Positions 1 through 11,504 are shown, counted from the first letter of the stretch. The stretch is DNA of 64,000 nucleotides from Curvibacter sp. AEP1-3 (GCF_002163715.1 NZ_CP015698.1:1-64000), one strand, 5' to 3'. Notes: generated from the letters alone by a model not told the origin. Numbers and translations are program-made.

Positions 1-54
1 GCTACTGGATCAAAATAAACGTTTCCTGCCAAAACCTCGAAAAAGCGCTAACTC

Positions 55-107
55 ATTGATCTAACGGCCTTTTTTTGATTTTCTCGGCCGTTTATGTGTG
101 GATCAAT
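55..107. repeat. Nested inverted repeat next to the stop of the receiver gene
   Basis: Two pairs of arms sit inside each other: ATTGATC (55-61) with GATCAAT (101-107), and AACGGCC (63-69) with GGCCGTT (86-92). The loop contains a run of T on the plus strand. The outer arm touches the stop codon of the minus-strand receiver gene. It could act as a transcript end hairpin, but the T run lies in the loop rather than after the stem, so a classical terminator is not certain. Confidence 0.4.
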
Positions 108-431
108 TCAAACATCTCCCCCCTTGACAAAGCCGGAAGCGCCGTTCTGTAACACCTGACGCATGATCTGCGTGTTGGCAGACCCGGACAACATGACGAT
201 CGGCAGCTCGGGATGGCGCTGGCCGAAGATATCGAGCGCGGCAAGGCCGGTCATGTCCGGCAAGTGATAGTCCAGCAACACCAGATCCAGATCGGGGTGG
301 TCTGCAGCTTGGTCGAACGCCTGCGCGCAGGTCCCTGCCTGCAACACCGTCACATCTTCATCCAGTCCCTTCAGGACTTGATGCAAACCTTCACGCACCA
401 ATGCGTGGTCGTCAATCACAAGAATTTTCAC
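108..431 (-). CDS. Receiver-only (truncated) response regulator
   Basis: This is a 107-residue CheY-like receiver domain. The acidic pair IDD near residues 6-8, the phospho-acceptor Asp in LVLLDYHLP, the Ser in VMLSGS and the Lys in GFVKGG are all visible. The sequence resembles NarL/LuxR-type regulators, which normally continue into a helix-turn-helix output domain of about 90 residues, but here the protein stops right after the conserved Lys. A run of six C on the plus strand (118-123) lies just before the stop, and a one-base shift there would give a slightly longer end (GEMFELIHT) but still no DNA-binding domain. It is either a genuine single-domain regulator or a gene truncated at the inverted repeat that follows. 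No partner kinase is adjacent. Confidence 0.7.
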   Translation of the reverse strand: MKILVIDDHALVREGLHQVLKGLDEDVTVLQAGTCAQAFDQAADHPDLDLVLLDYHLPDMTGLAALDIFGQRHPELPIVMLSGSANTQIMRQVLQNGASGFVKGGDV

Positions 432-506
432 GTCAGTCTCTTTGTAGACGCCGAGTTAGCGAACGTATTGCATGTTATCGCAAGGCAGGTGTCTTTACAC
501 GTCCAA

Positions 507-538
507 CAAAAAGGCCCGCAGCGCTTGGCATGCGGGCC
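507..538 (-). terminator. Rho-independent terminator of hppA
   Basis: An 8-bp GC-rich stem, GGCCCGCA (513-520) with TGCGGGCC (531-538), is followed on the minus strand by a run of T (508-512). It lies just downstream of the hppA stop codon and separates it from the receiver gene. Confidence 0.75.
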
Positions 539-562
539 CTGTCTGGCTGGTGACAGCGCGAA

Positions 563-2617
563 TCAACCGCCGTGGATCTTCATCATGAGTGGCACGATCA
601 GCAAGGCCACGATGTTAATGATCTTGATCAGCGGGTTGACGGCCGGACCCGCGGTGTCCTTGTAGGGGTCGCCCACAGTGTCACCGGTTACGGCGGCCTT
701 GTGCGTCTCGGAGCCCTTGCCGCCGTGGTGCCCGTCTTCGATGTATTTCTTGGCGTTGTCCCAAGCGCCACCGCCGGTGCACATGGAGATGGCCACAAAC
801 AAGCCGGTCACGATGGTTCCCATGAGCAAGCCACCCAACGCAGCCGGGCCGAGCGCCAACCCGACCACGATAGGCACCACTACGGGCAGCAGGCTGGGGA
901 TCATCATTTCCTTGATCGCGGCGGTGGTCAGCATGTCGACTGCGGTGTCGTACTCAGGCTTGCCGCTGCCGTCCATGATGCCCTTGATTTCCTTGAATTG
1001 GCGGCGCACTTCAACCACGACAGAACCTGCTGCACGACCCACGGCCTCCATGGCCATGGCGCCGAACAGGTAGGGGATCAGCCCGCCGATGAACAGGCCG
1101 ATGATGACCATCGGATCGCTCAGGTCGAAACTGATGTGCTTGCCGTAAGCATCAAGCTTGTGGGTGTAGTCCGCAAACAGCACCAGCGCGGCCAGGCCGG
1201 CGGAACCGATGGCATAGCCTTTGGTGACCGCTTTGGTGGTGTTACCTACGGCGTCCAAGGGGTCGGTAATGTCCCGCACGCTGGCAGGCAATTCGCTCAT
1301 CTCGGCAATACCACCTGCGTTGTCGGTGATGGGGCCGTAGGCGTCCAGTGCCACCACGATGCCGGCCATGCTGAGCATGGACGTGGCGGCAATCGCAATG
1401 CCATACAAGCCGGCCAGTGCATAGGCGGTGTAAATGGCCATACACACAAAGATCACCGGCCAGGCGGTGGAGCGCATGGAAACACCCAAGCCCGCAATGA
1501 TGTTGGTGCCGTGCCCCGTGGTCGATGCCTGGGCGATGTGCTGAACAGGCGCGTACTGGGTGCCCGTGTAGTACTCGGTGATCCAGACCAGTGCTGCGGT
1601 GAGCACCAGGCCTACGGCGCAGGCGCCGAACAGTTTGCCTGCAGCTCCGGTGCCGCCCAAGGCGTTGTCGACAATCATCGATTGCGTCACAAAATAGAAC
1701 GCAATCAGGGACAGCACACCGGCTACCGCCAACCCCTTGTACAGCGCGGGCATCACGTTTTTCATGCCGGGCGATGCCTTCACGAAAAAGCAGCCGATGA
1801 TGGACGCCACGATAGAAACAGCCCCCAAAGCCAGGGGATATAAAACGGCGTTGGCGCCCGCCCCACTTGCGAGAAGTGCTCCTAAAACCATAGTGGCAAT
1901 CAGCGTGACTGCATAGGTCTCGAACAGGTCAGCAGCCATGCCGGCGCAGTCACCCACGTTATCGCCTACGTTGTCGGCAATCACGGCCGGGTTGCGCGGA
2001 TCGTCTTCCGGAATTCCGGCTTCCACTTTGCCTACGAGGTCCGCGCCTACGTCCGCACCTTTGGTGAAGATGCCGCCGCCCAAGCGCGCGAAGATGGAAA
2101 TGAGGGACGAGCCGAAGGCAAACCCGATCAGCGGGTTGAGTTTGGCCGCAGTAACGGCGCCGTCCGGCACCAGAAACCAGTAAAAGCCCGTCACACCCAG
2201 CAGGCCCAGGCCGACCACCAGCATGCCGGTGATGGCGCCGCCGCGGAATGCAACGTCCAAGGCGGGGCCAATGCCCTTGGTGGCAGCCTGCGCCGTGCGC
2301 ACATTGGCACGCACCGACACATTCATGCCGATGAAGCCGCAGGCGCCGGAGAGCACCGCGCCCAGCACAAAGCCCACCGCAGAGAGACTGTCCAAAAAGA
2401 TACCAATCAGGATGGTGAGCACCACGCCGACGATGGCAATGGTTTTGTATTGCCTGGCCAAGTAGGCTGCGGCGCCGGTTTGAATGGCCGCCGCAATTTC
2501 CTGCATGCGTGCGTTGCCTGCGTCCTGGGAAAGAATCCAGCTGCGTGCCCAAAAGCCGTAAGCCACGGCAATCAACCCACAGCCAAGCGCCAGAAATAGC
2601 GCTGTGTTGCCCGTCAT
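563..2617 (-). CDS. hppA: K+-independent proton-translocating membrane pyrophosphatase
   Basis: HppA hydrolyses pyrophosphate in the cytoplasm and uses the energy to pump ions across the inner membrane. The 684-residue, multi-helix protein has the family length. The substrate-binding block with [20 protein letters not shown] (the D-x7-K-x-E signature) and the Asp-rich [13 protein letters not shown] region are intact. The residue that separates the two functional classes is Lys462 in GNTTKA. Lys at this site marks the K+-independent, H+-pumping type, whereas K+-dependent enzymes have Ala. The start is preceded by GGAG about 8 bases upstream. It is divergent from ppa, encoding the soluble enzyme for the same substrate. 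A terminator follows the stop codon. Confidence 0.97.
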   Translation of the reverse strand: MTGNTALFLALGCGLIAVAYGFWARSWILSQDAGNARMQEIAAAIQTGAAAYLARQYKTIAIVGVVLTILIGIFLDSLSAVGFVLGAVLSGACGFIGMNVSVRANVRTAQAATKGIGPALDVAFRGGAITGMLVVGLGLLGVTGFYWFLVPDGAVTAAKLNPLIGFAFGSSLISIFARLGGGIFTKGADVGADLVGKVEAGIPEDDPRNPAVIADNVGDNVGDCAGMAADLFETYAVTLIATMVLGALLASGAGANAVLYPLALGAVSIVASIIGCFFVKASPGMKNVMPALYKGLAVAGVLSLIAFYFVTQSMIVDNALGGTGAAGKLFGACAVGLVLTAALVWITEYYTGTQYAPVQHIAQASTTGHGTNIIAGLGVSMRSTAWPVIFVCMAIYTAYALAGLYGIAIAATSMLSMAGIVVALDAYGPITDNAGGIAEMSELPASVRDITDPLDAVGNTTKAVTKGYAIGSAGLAALVLFADYTHKLDAYGKHISFDLSDPMVIIGLFIGGLIPYLFGAMAMEAVGRAAGSVVVEVRRQFKEIKGIMDGSGKPEYDTAVDMLTTAAIKEMMIPSLLPVVVPIVVGLALGPAALGGLLMGTIVTGLFVAISMCTGGGAWDNAKKYIEDGHHGGKGSETHKAAVTGDTVGDPYKDTAGPAVNPLIKIINIVALLIVPLMMKIHGG

Positions 2618-2650
2618 AGAAATACTCCTCTATGGTTGTTTCGCAAAGAT

Positions 2651-2688
2651 GGGAGCAACGCCAGCGTTGTCCCCGCTGCGTTGCTTCC
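2651..2688 (-). promoter_or_regulatory. Mutually exclusive stems in the hppA 5' leader
   Basis: The segment just upstream of hppA holds three related arms: GGGAGCAACGC (2651-2661), GCGTTG (2664-2669) and GCGTTGCTTCC (2678-2688). The first arm can pair with either of the other two, giving a short hairpin or a longer one (one A-C mismatch in the hppA transcript). The last arm ends about 33 bases from the start codon. This is the layout of a leader switch, but I do not recognise a known riboswitch class and no ligand is implied. Confidence 0.3.
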
Positions 2689-2845
2689 TCAGTGCTCCAA
2701 CCCTGCATGGCAGAGGGAGGTGATTGGCCAACACAATCAATGTAGCGTGCTTTGTCGGCCCAGCGGTGAATTCGAAAGTGCCAAGTCAGTAAAATCAGGG
2801 TTAATCCGTACGTTTCCTGTTTCAACTCATACAAAGAGAGATTGC

Positions 2846-3376
2846 ATGTCCCTAGACAATGTCACCCCTGGCAACAAAGTGCCTGAATCGTTCAACGTCA
2901 TCATCGAGATCTCGATGAACGGCGACCCCATCAAGTACGAAGTGGACAAGGCTTCCGGCTGCATCTTTGTGGACCGTTTCATGAATACGGCCATGCACTA
3001 CCCCACCAACTACGGCTACGTGCCCAAGACCATCGCGGGTGACGGCGACCCCGTGGACGTGTTGGTGATCACCCCCGTGCCCCTGCCACCCGGCGTGGTA
3101 GTTCCTTGCCGTGCCATCGGTATCTTGAAGATGGAAGACGAAGGCGGCCTGGACGGCAAAGTGCTGGCGGTGCCTACTGACAAGATCCTGCCCCTGTATT
3201 CCCGTTGGAAGACGCTGGATGACCTGAACCCCGTGCGCCTGAAGGCTATCGAGCACTTTTTTGAGCACTACAAAGATCTGGACACCGGCAAATGGGTCAA
3301 GGTCCAAGGTTGGGGCGGTGTGGACGAAGCCCACAAGGAAATTCTGGACGGCATCGCAGCCTACAACCAGCAGTAA
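2846..3376 (+). CDS. ppa: Inorganic pyrophosphatase, family I
   Basis: Soluble cytoplasmic enzyme that hydrolyses pyrophosphate to phosphate and so drives biosynthetic reactions forward. The 176-residue product has the usual bacterial length. It contains the metal-binding signature DGDPVDVLV and the conserved YPTNYGYVP segment, with [10 protein letters not shown] near the C-terminus. An in-frame start exists far upstream (2636), but the family begins close to the ATG at 2846, which has an AGAGAG ribosome site a few bases before it. It is transcribed divergently from hppA over a 228-base spacer. A strong bidirectional hairpin follows the stop codon. Confidence 0.97.
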   Translation: MSLDNVTPGNKVPESFNVIIEISMNGDPIKYEVDKASGCIFVDRFMNTAMHYPTNYGYVPKTIAGDGDPVDVLVITPVPLPPGVVVPCRAIGILKMEDEGGLDGKVLAVPTDKILPLYSRWKTLDDLNPVRLKAIEHFFEHYKDLDTGKWVKVQGWGGVDEAHKEILDGIAAYNQQ

Positions 3377-3420
3377 GCGGTGCGGGCCTGAGACACGGCG
3401 TTCAGCGTGTTTCAGGCCCC

Positions 3421-3463
3421 TAGCGCTTGTCCAGCCAGCGCGAGCAGCTATCAAAAAAATAGC
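3421..3463 (+). repeat. 43-nt dispersed repeat, copy 1 (intergenic)
   Basis: It begins TAGCGC, has an 11-base variable spacer, then GCGCGAGCAGCTATCA and ends AAAAAAATAGC. The last part forms a GCTAT/ATAGC hairpin. Here the 3' end runs straight into the ppa terminator. Confidence 0.75.
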
Positions 3464-3496
3464 GTCCCGAGGGAAATACCCGGGACGCTATTTTTT
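3454..3496. terminator. Bidirectional terminator between ppa and the hydrolase
   Basis: A stem of about 16 bp, AAAAAATAGCGTCCCG paired with CGGGACGCTATTTTTT, flanked by A and T runs, so it can work on both strands. It lies between two convergent genes. Confidence 0.9.
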
Positions 3497-3515
3497 CGCC
3501 TGAACTCCGTGCGGT

Positions 3516-4310
3516 TTAGCGTTGCGGGTCAGGAAACAGCAGGCGCGCCAGAGAGCTACCGGGCTGAAATGCTTGCCATTTACCCTCCGCCTGCGCAAGC
3601 CGGTCTGCCACCACCCACCATGCGCTGGGGTTCAGCCCGAGGCCGATATGGCTGGCAAACACTTCTACGTTTTCTGTATGGGGTTGCTTGCGGCTTTTGG
3701 CCTGCAGACTCGCTTGCCAAGCCACGACACCGTCGCTGCGTGAATACACCGAGGTGGTGGGCACAGGGGGCGCGCCAGCCAAGTCAAACTGCTCAATCGC
3801 GTCCGTGATCTTGTGTCCGGCAGTCAGTTCATAGAGCTTCCAGGCATTGGTGCTGGTGTGGGAGCCGCCAAAGGGAGTTCCCAACGTAATCACCGCGCGC
3901 ACCTGATCTGGCAACTCTTTGGCCAATTCGCGGGCGTAGATTCCGCCCAGGCTCCAGCCGACCAGACTGACTTTTCGGCCGGTACTTTGCGCGAGCTCCA
4001 GGATTTGCTGGCGCGCAGTCTCCAAAACGCCCGCGCGCGGGCCGAAGTTGTAGCCCTGGTTCCAGCCGGACACGTCATAGCCCAGGTTCTTCAGGTAGGC
4101 CCGCAGAGGCAAGGTGGATCCGTCACTGGCCGTCAGGCCGGGGAAGACGAGCACGGGGTGGCCGTCGCCCGCGGGGGCCTTGGACAGCACCGGCCAGCTG
4201 GGCAGCACCGACCAAAGCTCCCACGGCGCGCGCAACTCGAGCGCAATCAAGTGCCAGCCGGGTGCAGCAGGGTGGGGTGTGGGTTCTGACGAAGGGGCTT
4301 TGCTTGCCAT
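3516..4310 (-). CDS. Alpha/beta-hydrolase, lipase/esterase-like
   Basis: A 264-residue cytoplasmic protein with an alpha/beta-hydrolase fold. The nucleophile elbow is GWSLGG (G-x-S-x-G). A likely catalytic Asp follows in VYSRSDGVV and a His in FASHIGLG. HPVLVFPGLTA matches the oxyanion strand, and the elbow context (SLVGWSLGGIYAREL) resembles lipase and PGAP1-like proteins. No signal peptide is visible. The neighbours do not point to a substrate, so no specific reaction can be assigned. It is convergent with ppa. Confidence 0.85.
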   Translation of the reverse strand: MASKAPSSEPTPHPAAPGWHLIALELRAPWELWSVLPSWPVLSKAPAGDGHPVLVFPGLTASDGSTLPLRAYLKNLGYDVSGWNQGYNFGPRAGVLETARQQILELAQSTGRKVSLVGWSLGGIYARELAKELPDQVRAVITLGTPFGGSHTSTNAWKLYELTAGHKITDAIEQFDLAGAPPVPTTSVYSRSDGVVAWQASLQAKSRKQPHTENVEVFASHIGLGLNPSAWWVVADRLAQAEGKWQAFQPGSSLARLLFPDPQR

Positions 4311-4543
4311 GGCTTGTTGTTTCTCCTGCAGCCCTGATGATTCAGGGGGCTATTACTTTCCAAGAAGTTAGCAGTATTCCGGGCCAAGGGCACGGATACC
4401 CGTGCGCTTTAGGTGCGGCTCCTCAGGCGCGATGCGGGGGCGGATTCAAGGTGTATTTCCGCCTTTGCATTATTCCGGAGCCGGTGTATCATGAATCGAT
4501 AAAAATGTTAAAAACCATTTAAATTGATTTTTGAGGTACGCCG

Positions 4544-5065
4544 ATGGAAACCGCCCACACTTCTTCGTTGTTCGACAAATCGCACGAATCATCATCCGCT
4601 TTATCGTCCGGCGCCGATTCCGGCCAGTATTTGAGCTTGCGGCTCGGCAGTGAGGAATATGCGATCGATATCCTGCGTGTGCAGGAAATCCGGTCTTACG
4701 AGGTGCCCACCAAGATGGTCAACTCGCCGAGTTTTGTGAAGGGTGTCATCAACCTGCGCGGCGTCATCGTGCCGATTGTGGATTTGCGACTCAAGCTCAA
4801 TCTGGCCAAGGTGGAGTACAACGACTTCACCGTGGTCATCATTCTGAACATCCGTGGCATGGTGGTCGGCGCGGTGGTGGACGGTGTGTCGGACGTGGTC
4901 ACACTGAATGCCCAAGCTATCAAACCTGCACCGCAATTTGAGTCCGCATTGGAGTCCCGGTTTATCGTGGGGCTGGCGACCTTGGGCGAGCGCATGCTGA
5001 TCGTGATGAACATGGACGCCCTGATGAGCAATTCCGAGATGGGCATGATGACCGCGGCCCTGTGA
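4544..5065 (+). CDS. cheW: Chemotaxis coupling protein CheW
   Basis: CheW bridges chemoreceptors to the CheA kinase at the membrane arrays. The 173-residue protein has a ~25-residue variable N-terminus and then a CheW fold: EYAIDILRVQEIR, the characteristic NLRGVIVPIVDLR and VGAVVDGVSDVV. A GAGGT ribosome site lies 6 bases before the ATG. The chemoreceptor gene follows after 73 bases on the same strand, so they probably act together. No cheA or other che genes are in the window, so this is a satellite pair apart from the main cluster. The upstream 230 bases carry an AT-rich stretch just before the ribosome site. Confidence 0.95.
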   Translation: METAHTSSLFDKSHESSSALSSGADSGQYLSLRLGSEEYAIDILRVQEIRSYEVPTKMVNSPSFVKGVINLRGVIVPIVDLRLKLNLAKVEYNDFTVVIILNIRGMVVGAVVDGVSDVVTLNAQAIKPAPQFESALESRFIVGLATLGERMLIVMNMDALMSNSEMGMMTAAL

Positions 5066-5138
5066 GGTCAGGCAATGCACGCTTCTTGCGTGCAGTTGCG
5101 CAGGCCAAAACAGTATTTAACTTTTGTTGGAGTAGACG

Positions 5139-7268
5139 ATGCCATTCTCTTTTTTGAGTTCCTTGCGCGGCAAGATTGTGGGCCTGGTCGGCTTGCTCGT
5201 GCTGGTCGGGCTTGCGGGCTTGTCTGCGACCAATGTTTACACGGCCCGCTCGCATGCATTGGAGTCGCTCGACAACCAGACCCGCGCTCTGGCCCATTCG
5301 CATGCCACCGGTGTGGCGGAGTGGATTGCCAGCCGGCATCAGGTGGTCAAGGCCTTCGGCTTTGCTGTCAATGAAGCAGATCCACTGAAGTTTCTGGAAG
5401 AAGCCAAAGTGGCCGGCGATGTCGACTCGGCCTACATCGGTTACGCCGACAAGCGCACGGCCTTCTCCGAAAAGCAAAATCTGCCACCGGATTACGACCC
5501 GACAGCACGCCCTTGGTACCAGCTGGCCGCTGCATCGCAAGGCCCGGCGCTGACGCCTCCCTATGTAGATGCCGGTTCCAAAAAATTGGTAATCACCTTC
5601 TCTGCTGCCATCCGCGAGGGTGGGGCAGTCAAGGCGGTGACAGCGGTTGATGTGTTTATGGACGGTGTAGTGCGGAATGTGGCCTCTATCCGGCCGACGC
5701 CGGGCACCTACGGTTTCATCGTCGATAAAGCCGGCAAGATCATGGTGCACGAGGATATGGCCTTGGTGCTCAAGCCGGTCACCGATATTGCGCCTGATCT
5801 TGGAGGCAGCGGACTGGAGGCCCTTAGCAAGGCAGAGGCAGTTCGGGACATCCAAATCTCCGGTGAAAGCCGCTTGGCCTATGCCACGCCCATTGCCGGG
5901 ACCGACTGGTTTCTGGTGATCGCGCTCAAGCGCCAGGAAGCCATGGGCGGCATTACCGCCATGGTGTGGTCCTCGGCTGTGGGTAGTCTGGCGATTGCCG
6001 TGGTCGCGGTCTTGCTGATCGGTGCCGTCCTGACCAAGGTGCTGGCGCGCCTGGTGGTGCTTAAAGATGCCATGCAGGACATCGGTTCCGGCCAGGGCGA
6101 CCTGACCCGCCGTATTGAAACGTCCGGCAATGACGAGTTGGCTGCAATCGCTACCGGCTTTAACCAGTTTGTGGAGAAGACCCAGGGTGTGCTAAAGCAA
6201 GTGCGCTCCAGCGCCGACGCGGTCGCCACCGCCAGCGCCGAAATCGCCCAAGGCAACAACGACCTCTCTGCCCGCACCGAACAACAAGCCAGTGCTTTGG
6301 AAGAAACTGCAGCGTCCATGGAAGAACTCGGCTCCACCGTCAAACAAAACGCCGATTCCGCCCGTCAGGCCAATCAGCTGGCCATGAATGCCTCTACCGT
6401 GGCTATTCAAGGTGGAGAAGTCGTCGGCCAAGTCGTAGAGACCATGAAAGGCATCAACGAATCCAGCCGCAAGATTGCAGACATCATCAGCGTCATTGAT
6501 GGAATTGCCTTCCAGACCAACATCCTTGCTTTGAATGCAGCGGTAGAAGCAGCACGTGCCGGAGAACAAGGCCGGGGCTTTGCAGTCGTAGCTTCTGAAG
6601 TCCGGTCCCTCGCAGGACGTTCTGCAGAAGCCGCCAAAGAAATCAAGACCCTGATCAACGCCAGCGTAGAGCGGGTAGAGCAAGGCAGTAGTCTGGTAGA
6701 CAAAGCCGGTGAAACCATGACCGAAGTAGTCAGCAGCATCCGCCGGGTGACAGACATCATGGGAGAAATCAGCGCCGCCAGTTCAGAACAGAGTGCCGGT
6801 GTCTCTCAGGTTGGAGAAGCAGTCACCCAGATGGACCAGGCTACGCAACAGAACGCCGCATTGGTGGAAGAGATGGCAGCGGCTGCGAGCAGCCTGAAGA
6901 GTCAGGCCAATGACCTGGTGCAGGTGGTGGCGGTGTTCAAGCTGGGCAACGAAAGCCACGGCGCTTATTCCGGTGCAAGCGTCACAAGCGGCAACAGTTC
7001 GACCAGCGGTGGTAGTCACGCATTGGCAAGCCCTATGCCCAAAGCAGCCGTGCGGTCCAACCCGCCCCAAAAGCTGAACTTTGCTGGGCCCGAGCGTAGG
7101 GCCGCGGCTGCGGCAAGTTCAGCCAAAACTGCGCCCAAGCCAGCCGCAAAACCGGCGGCCTCACCGGCCAAAGCTCCGCCGGTGCTGACTGCTCAGGCCA
7201 TCTCGCCCCCCAAGACCAGTAGCCGCGTCACGCCTGCGGGCGGGGATGCTGATTGGGAGACTTTTTAA
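5139..7268 (+). CDS. Methyl-accepting chemotaxis protein with an amino-acid-type dCache domain
   Basis: A 709-residue inner-membrane receptor: transmembrane helix 1 (about 11-31), periplasmic dCache domain (about 35-275), helix 2 (about 280-303), HAMP, and a cytoplasmic signalling hairpin whose tip contains [18 protein letters not shown]. The ligand pocket has the full spacing of the amino-acid-binding dCache signature: Tyr119, Arg124, Trp126, Tyr127, Tyr142 and Asp171. The extreme C-terminus is DWETF, the pentapeptide type that tethers the CheR methyltransferase and CheB, on a long Ala/Pro-rich linker. This supports an amino-acid receptor that is adapted by methylation. Its stop overlaps the stop of the convergent acyltransferase gene by 4 bases. 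Confidence 0.95.
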   Translation: MPFSFLSSLRGKIVGLVGLLVLVGLAGLSATNVYTARSHALESLDNQTRALAHSHATGVAEWIASRHQVVKAFGFAVNEADPLKFLEEAKVAGDVDSAYIGYADKRTAFSEKQNLPPDYDPTARPWYQLAAASQGPALTPPYVDAGSKKLVITFSAAIREGGAVKAVTAVDVFMDGVVRNVASIRPTPGTYGFIVDKAGKIMVHEDMALVLKPVTDIAPDLGGSGLEALSKAEAVRDIQISGESRLAYATPIAGTDWFLVIALKRQEAMGGITAMVWSSAVGSLAIAVVAVLLIGAVLTKVLARLVVLKDAMQDIGSGQGDLTRRIETSGNDELAAIATGFNQFVEKTQGVLKQVRSSADAVATASAEIAQGNNDLSARTEQQASALEETAASMEELGSTVKQNADSARQANQLAMNASTVAIQGGEVVGQVVETMKGINESSRKIADIISVIDGIAFQTNILALNAAVEAARAGEQGRGFAVVASEVRSLAGRSAEAAKEIKTLINASVERVEQGSSLVDKAGETMTEVVSSIRRVTDIMGEISAASSEQSAGVSQVGEAVTQMDQATQQNAALVEEMAAAASSLKSQANDLVQVVAVFKLGNESHGAYSGASVTSGNSSTSGGSHALASPMPKAAVRSNPPQKLNFAGPERRAAAAASSAKTAPKPAAKPAASPAKAPPVLTAQAISPPKTSSRVTPAGGDADWETF

Positions 7269-8458
7269 GCCGGCTTCTTGAGCGGCGTGCGCAGCTCCAA
7301 GTGCTCCAGGTAATTTTGGATACCTTCGCCTTCACGCTCCAGAAAGCGCTGCACCGCATCTGCAAACGCCGGGTGCTGCAGCCAGTGGGCACTGCTGGTT
7401 TTGACGGGGAGCAGGGCGCGGGCCATCTTGTGTTCGCCCTGGGCGCCGCCCTCAAAGCGCCGGTAACCATTCGCAATACACCATTGCAATGGCTGGTAGT
7501 AGCAGGCTTCGAAGTGCAGGCAGTCCACGTGCTCCACAGCGCCCCAATAGCGGCCATAAGCCACTCTGTCTTCTGTGTCAAATAGGCCCGTAGCGCCGGT
7601 GGAACTTGCGCCAATAGCTATCAAACTGCTAGCAATAGGTTTGCCCTCGCGCTCCGCCACAAACAGCAGCCAATGCTCGGGCATGCTTGCGGCCATGCGC
7701 CGGAAGAAGTCGGGCGTCAGGTAGGGCGGGTTGCCGTGCTCGCGATAGGTCTGGGCATAGCAGCGGTAGAAGAAATCCCAATCTGCAGCGCTGATGTCTG
7801 CGCCTTGGCTGTGGCGGAACGTGACCCCAGCCTCAGCCACTTTGCGACGCTCCTGCTTGATCTTCTTGCGCTTCTCCTGGTTCATGGACTGCAGGAATTG
7901 GTCAAAGTCCGCGTAGCTCGGCGTGCTGTTGTGCCAGTGAAACTGCACGGTGTGCCGTGCCATCCATGTGGCATCCGTAGCACTCTGCATGTCGGCATCA
8001 GCGGCAAACAGCATGTGGGCCGACGACACGTTCACCGATTCGCACCACGCCTGTACCGCCTGCAGCAGCGCTGCACGGGCCTGTGCATCCACCGCCAGCA
8101 AGCGGGTGCCGGGCACGGGGGTGAAAGGTACGGCAATCACGGCCTTGGGGTAGTACTCCAGGCCGTGCTGCTGGTAGGCGCTAGCCCAGGCCCAGTCGAA
8201 CACGTATTCGCCATACGAATGGTCTTTCAGGTAGACCACACAGGCGGCGCACAGGGAGTCGTCCCGGTGTAGGGTGATGAAGTGGGCGCTCCAGCCGGTG
8301 GCGGCCGTGGCGCTGCCGCTCTCAGCCATGGCGGCCAAGTAAGCGTGGCGCATGAAGGGGGTAGGGTGGGCTTGCGTGGCTAGCAGCACATCCCAAGCGC
8401 GGGAATCCACTTCAGAGGGTGCGTTTGACACCCGGATGACATAATCAGCGCTACCCAT
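7265..8458 (-). CDS. FemAB-like GNAT-fold acyltransferase (PF04339 type)
   Basis: A 397-residue protein of the family called peptidoglycan biosynthesis/recognition or FemAB-like (formerly DUF482). Recognisable segments are [18 protein letters not shown] near residue 90, the basic [15 protein letters not shown] helix, and [18 protein letters not shown] near the C-terminus. These proteins carry duplicated GNAT-like folds, but the acceptor substrate is not established. A copy of the 43-nt repeat lies inside the gene and encodes roughly residues 275-289 ([12 protein letters not shown]), replacing or extending a loop without breaking the frame. It is divergent from nadE. Confidence 0.85.
   Translation of the reverse strand: MGSADYVIRVSNAPSEVDSRAWDVLLATQAHPTPFMRHAYLAAMAESGSATAATGWSAHFITLHRDDSLCAACVVYLKDHSYGEYVFDWAWASAYQQHGLEYYPKAVIAVPFTPVPGTRLLAVDAQARAALLQAVQAWCESVNVSSAHMLFAADADMQSATDATWMARHTVQFHWHNSTPSYADFDQFLQSMNQEKRKKIKQERRKVAEAGVTFRHSQGADISAADWDFFYRCYAQTYREHGNPPYLTPDFFRRMAASMPEHWLLFVAEREGKPIASSLIAIGASSTGATGLFDTEDRVAYGRYWGAVEHVDCLHFEACYYQPLQWCIANGYRRFEGGAQGEHKMARALLPVKTSSAHWLQHPAFADAVQRFLEREGEGIQNYLEHLELRTPLKKPA
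7591..7633 (+). repeat. 43-nt dispersed repeat, copy 2 (inside the acyltransferase gene)
   Basis: TAGCGC, an 11-base spacer, then GCGCCAATAGCTATCAAA and an end in TAGC. It is in plus orientation within a minus-strand gene and is read as [11 protein letters not shown]. This is one of the more diverged copies. Confidence 0.65.
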
Positions 8459-8531
8459 TTAGCGCCCCCGGCGCGACAGCCAAACGGCGACTGCAAACGC
8501 CCTCAGGCTGTGAACTTCGATCTGCTGGTTC

Positions 8532-10567
<2,036 letters not shown>

Positions 10568-10576
10568 GCTAAACGC

Positions 10577-10987
10577 CTAAACAGCAAAACGCTGCCAAAG
10601 CGCCGCACACCAGATGGCGGCGCAAAGCAGCAGACTTAGCAGCACGGCAGCACTGCCGATGTCTTTGGCCCGTTTGGACAGTTGGTGCCATTCGGGGCCT
10701 ACGCGGTCGACTACGGACTCGACTGCGGTGTTCAGTAACTCCACCACCATCACTGCAATGACGCTTGCCGCGAGGACGGCGCTCTCTACCCAGCTTTGAC
10801 CCACAAAAAGGGATGCCGGTAGCAGCACCAATGCCAGAACACATTCCTGCCGGAATGCGGGCTCATTCCACCCGGCTCGCAAGCCTGCCCATGAGTAGCG
10901 GGTCGCATGCAGAATGCGGCTCAAGCCCCGACGTTGTTTTTGCGGGTTGACCGCGGGATCGGGGTGAATGTCGGACGTAGATTGCAT
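10577..10987 (-). CDS. dgkA: Diacylglycerol kinase
   Basis: A small inner-membrane enzyme that phosphorylates diacylglycerol, recycling the lipid left by periplasmic glucan and lipid A modification. The 136-residue product has a charged N-terminus of about 30 residues, then three membrane helices. The family signature ELLNTAVESVVDRVG followed by HQLSKRAKDIGSAAV contains the catalytic Glu and the metal-binding residues. It ends 9 bases from the convergent glnB stop and lies 19 bases downstream of the RDD gene, with which it may be co-transcribed. Confidence 0.95.
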   Translation of the reverse strand: MQSTSDIHPDPAVNPQKQRRGLSRILHATRYSWAGLRAGWNEPAFRQECVLALVLLPASLFVGQSWVESAVLAASVIAVMVVELLNTAVESVVDRVGPEWHQLSKRAKDIGSAAVLLSLLLCAAIWCAALWQRFAV

Positions 10988-11006
10988 GAGACCTTGATAT
11001 CGCCGC

Positions 11007-11504
11007 TCAGCGGCTGAGGGGGGCTGAGGTGACGAGACGGGTGCCGGCCCATGCGTCGTGCCAGAACTGCCGTTGAGGGTGAAAGCGGCTCAAGATGGCC
11101 CAGACGGCAAACCAGCCCAGGCAGATGACGACGATCTCACCACCCGACAGGTGAAAGGGCGATACCGCCAGCAAGGGCGGGAGGAACCACACCCAGCTCA
11201 ACACGTAGCGCCCCAAAGCGCGCAGTTGCGTAATCTTTTTGCCGTCACGACCGACTACCCGGATATTCCATGTTTTCATGGCCAGTGTCTGCCCATGGGC
11301 CCAAAACCAGACGAAGTAAATGCCCAGCACCACAAACAAGAAAGCTTGCAAAGCGTGCCGGTTGTCCAGAGCGTAACGCGTCTGGCTGAGGGTGCCAAAG
11401 AGGTATCCGGCCAGGAATACAACCCCGAAAAGCAGAATGCCTTCGTAAACCCAGCACGCCATGCGGCGCCACAGACCGGGCGTGTCCAACGCGATTGTCA
11501 TCAA
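11007..11504 (-). CDS. RDD family membrane protein
   Basis: A 165-residue integral membrane protein with an N-terminal RDD-type helix (GLWRRMACWVYEGILLF), a second long helix around residues 50-70, and WFWAHGQTLAMKTWNIRVV, the typical segment after the second helix of RDD proteins. The family is broadly distributed and poorly characterised; some members are linked to ion transport. It lies downstream of the DUF3106 gene after 82 bases and upstream of dgkA. The start could be either of two adjacent ATG codons (11504 or 11501). Confidence 0.85.
   Translation of the reverse strand: MMTIALDTPGLWRRMACWVYEGILLFGVVFLAGYLFGTLSQTRYALDNRHALQAFLFVVLGIYFVWFWAHGQTLAMKTWNIRVVGRDGKKITQLRALGRYVLSWVWFLPPLLAVSPFHLSGGEIVVICLGWFAVWAILSRFHPQRQFWHDAWAGTRLVTSAPLSR

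Noticed and set aside
572..1843. 423-residue open frame on the plus strand opposite hppA
   Set aside because: It is antisense to a fully conserved gene, rich in His/Gly/Asp as expected from the opposite frame of a high-GC gene, and has no domain.
2852..3454. 200-residue open frame opposite ppa
   Set aside because: It covers the antisense of ppa; His/Val/Gly-rich shadow with no ribosome site.
4911..4945. CheW segment CCAAGCTATCAAACCTGCA similar to the 43-nt repeat
   Set aside because: The upstream TAGCGC box and the 11-base spacing are absent and the residues fit the normal CheW fold, so it is probably chance.
8459..8510. TAGCGC followed by GCGCGAC upstream of nadE
   Set aside because: The spacer has the wrong length and the AGCT core is missing, so it is not counted as a repeat copy.
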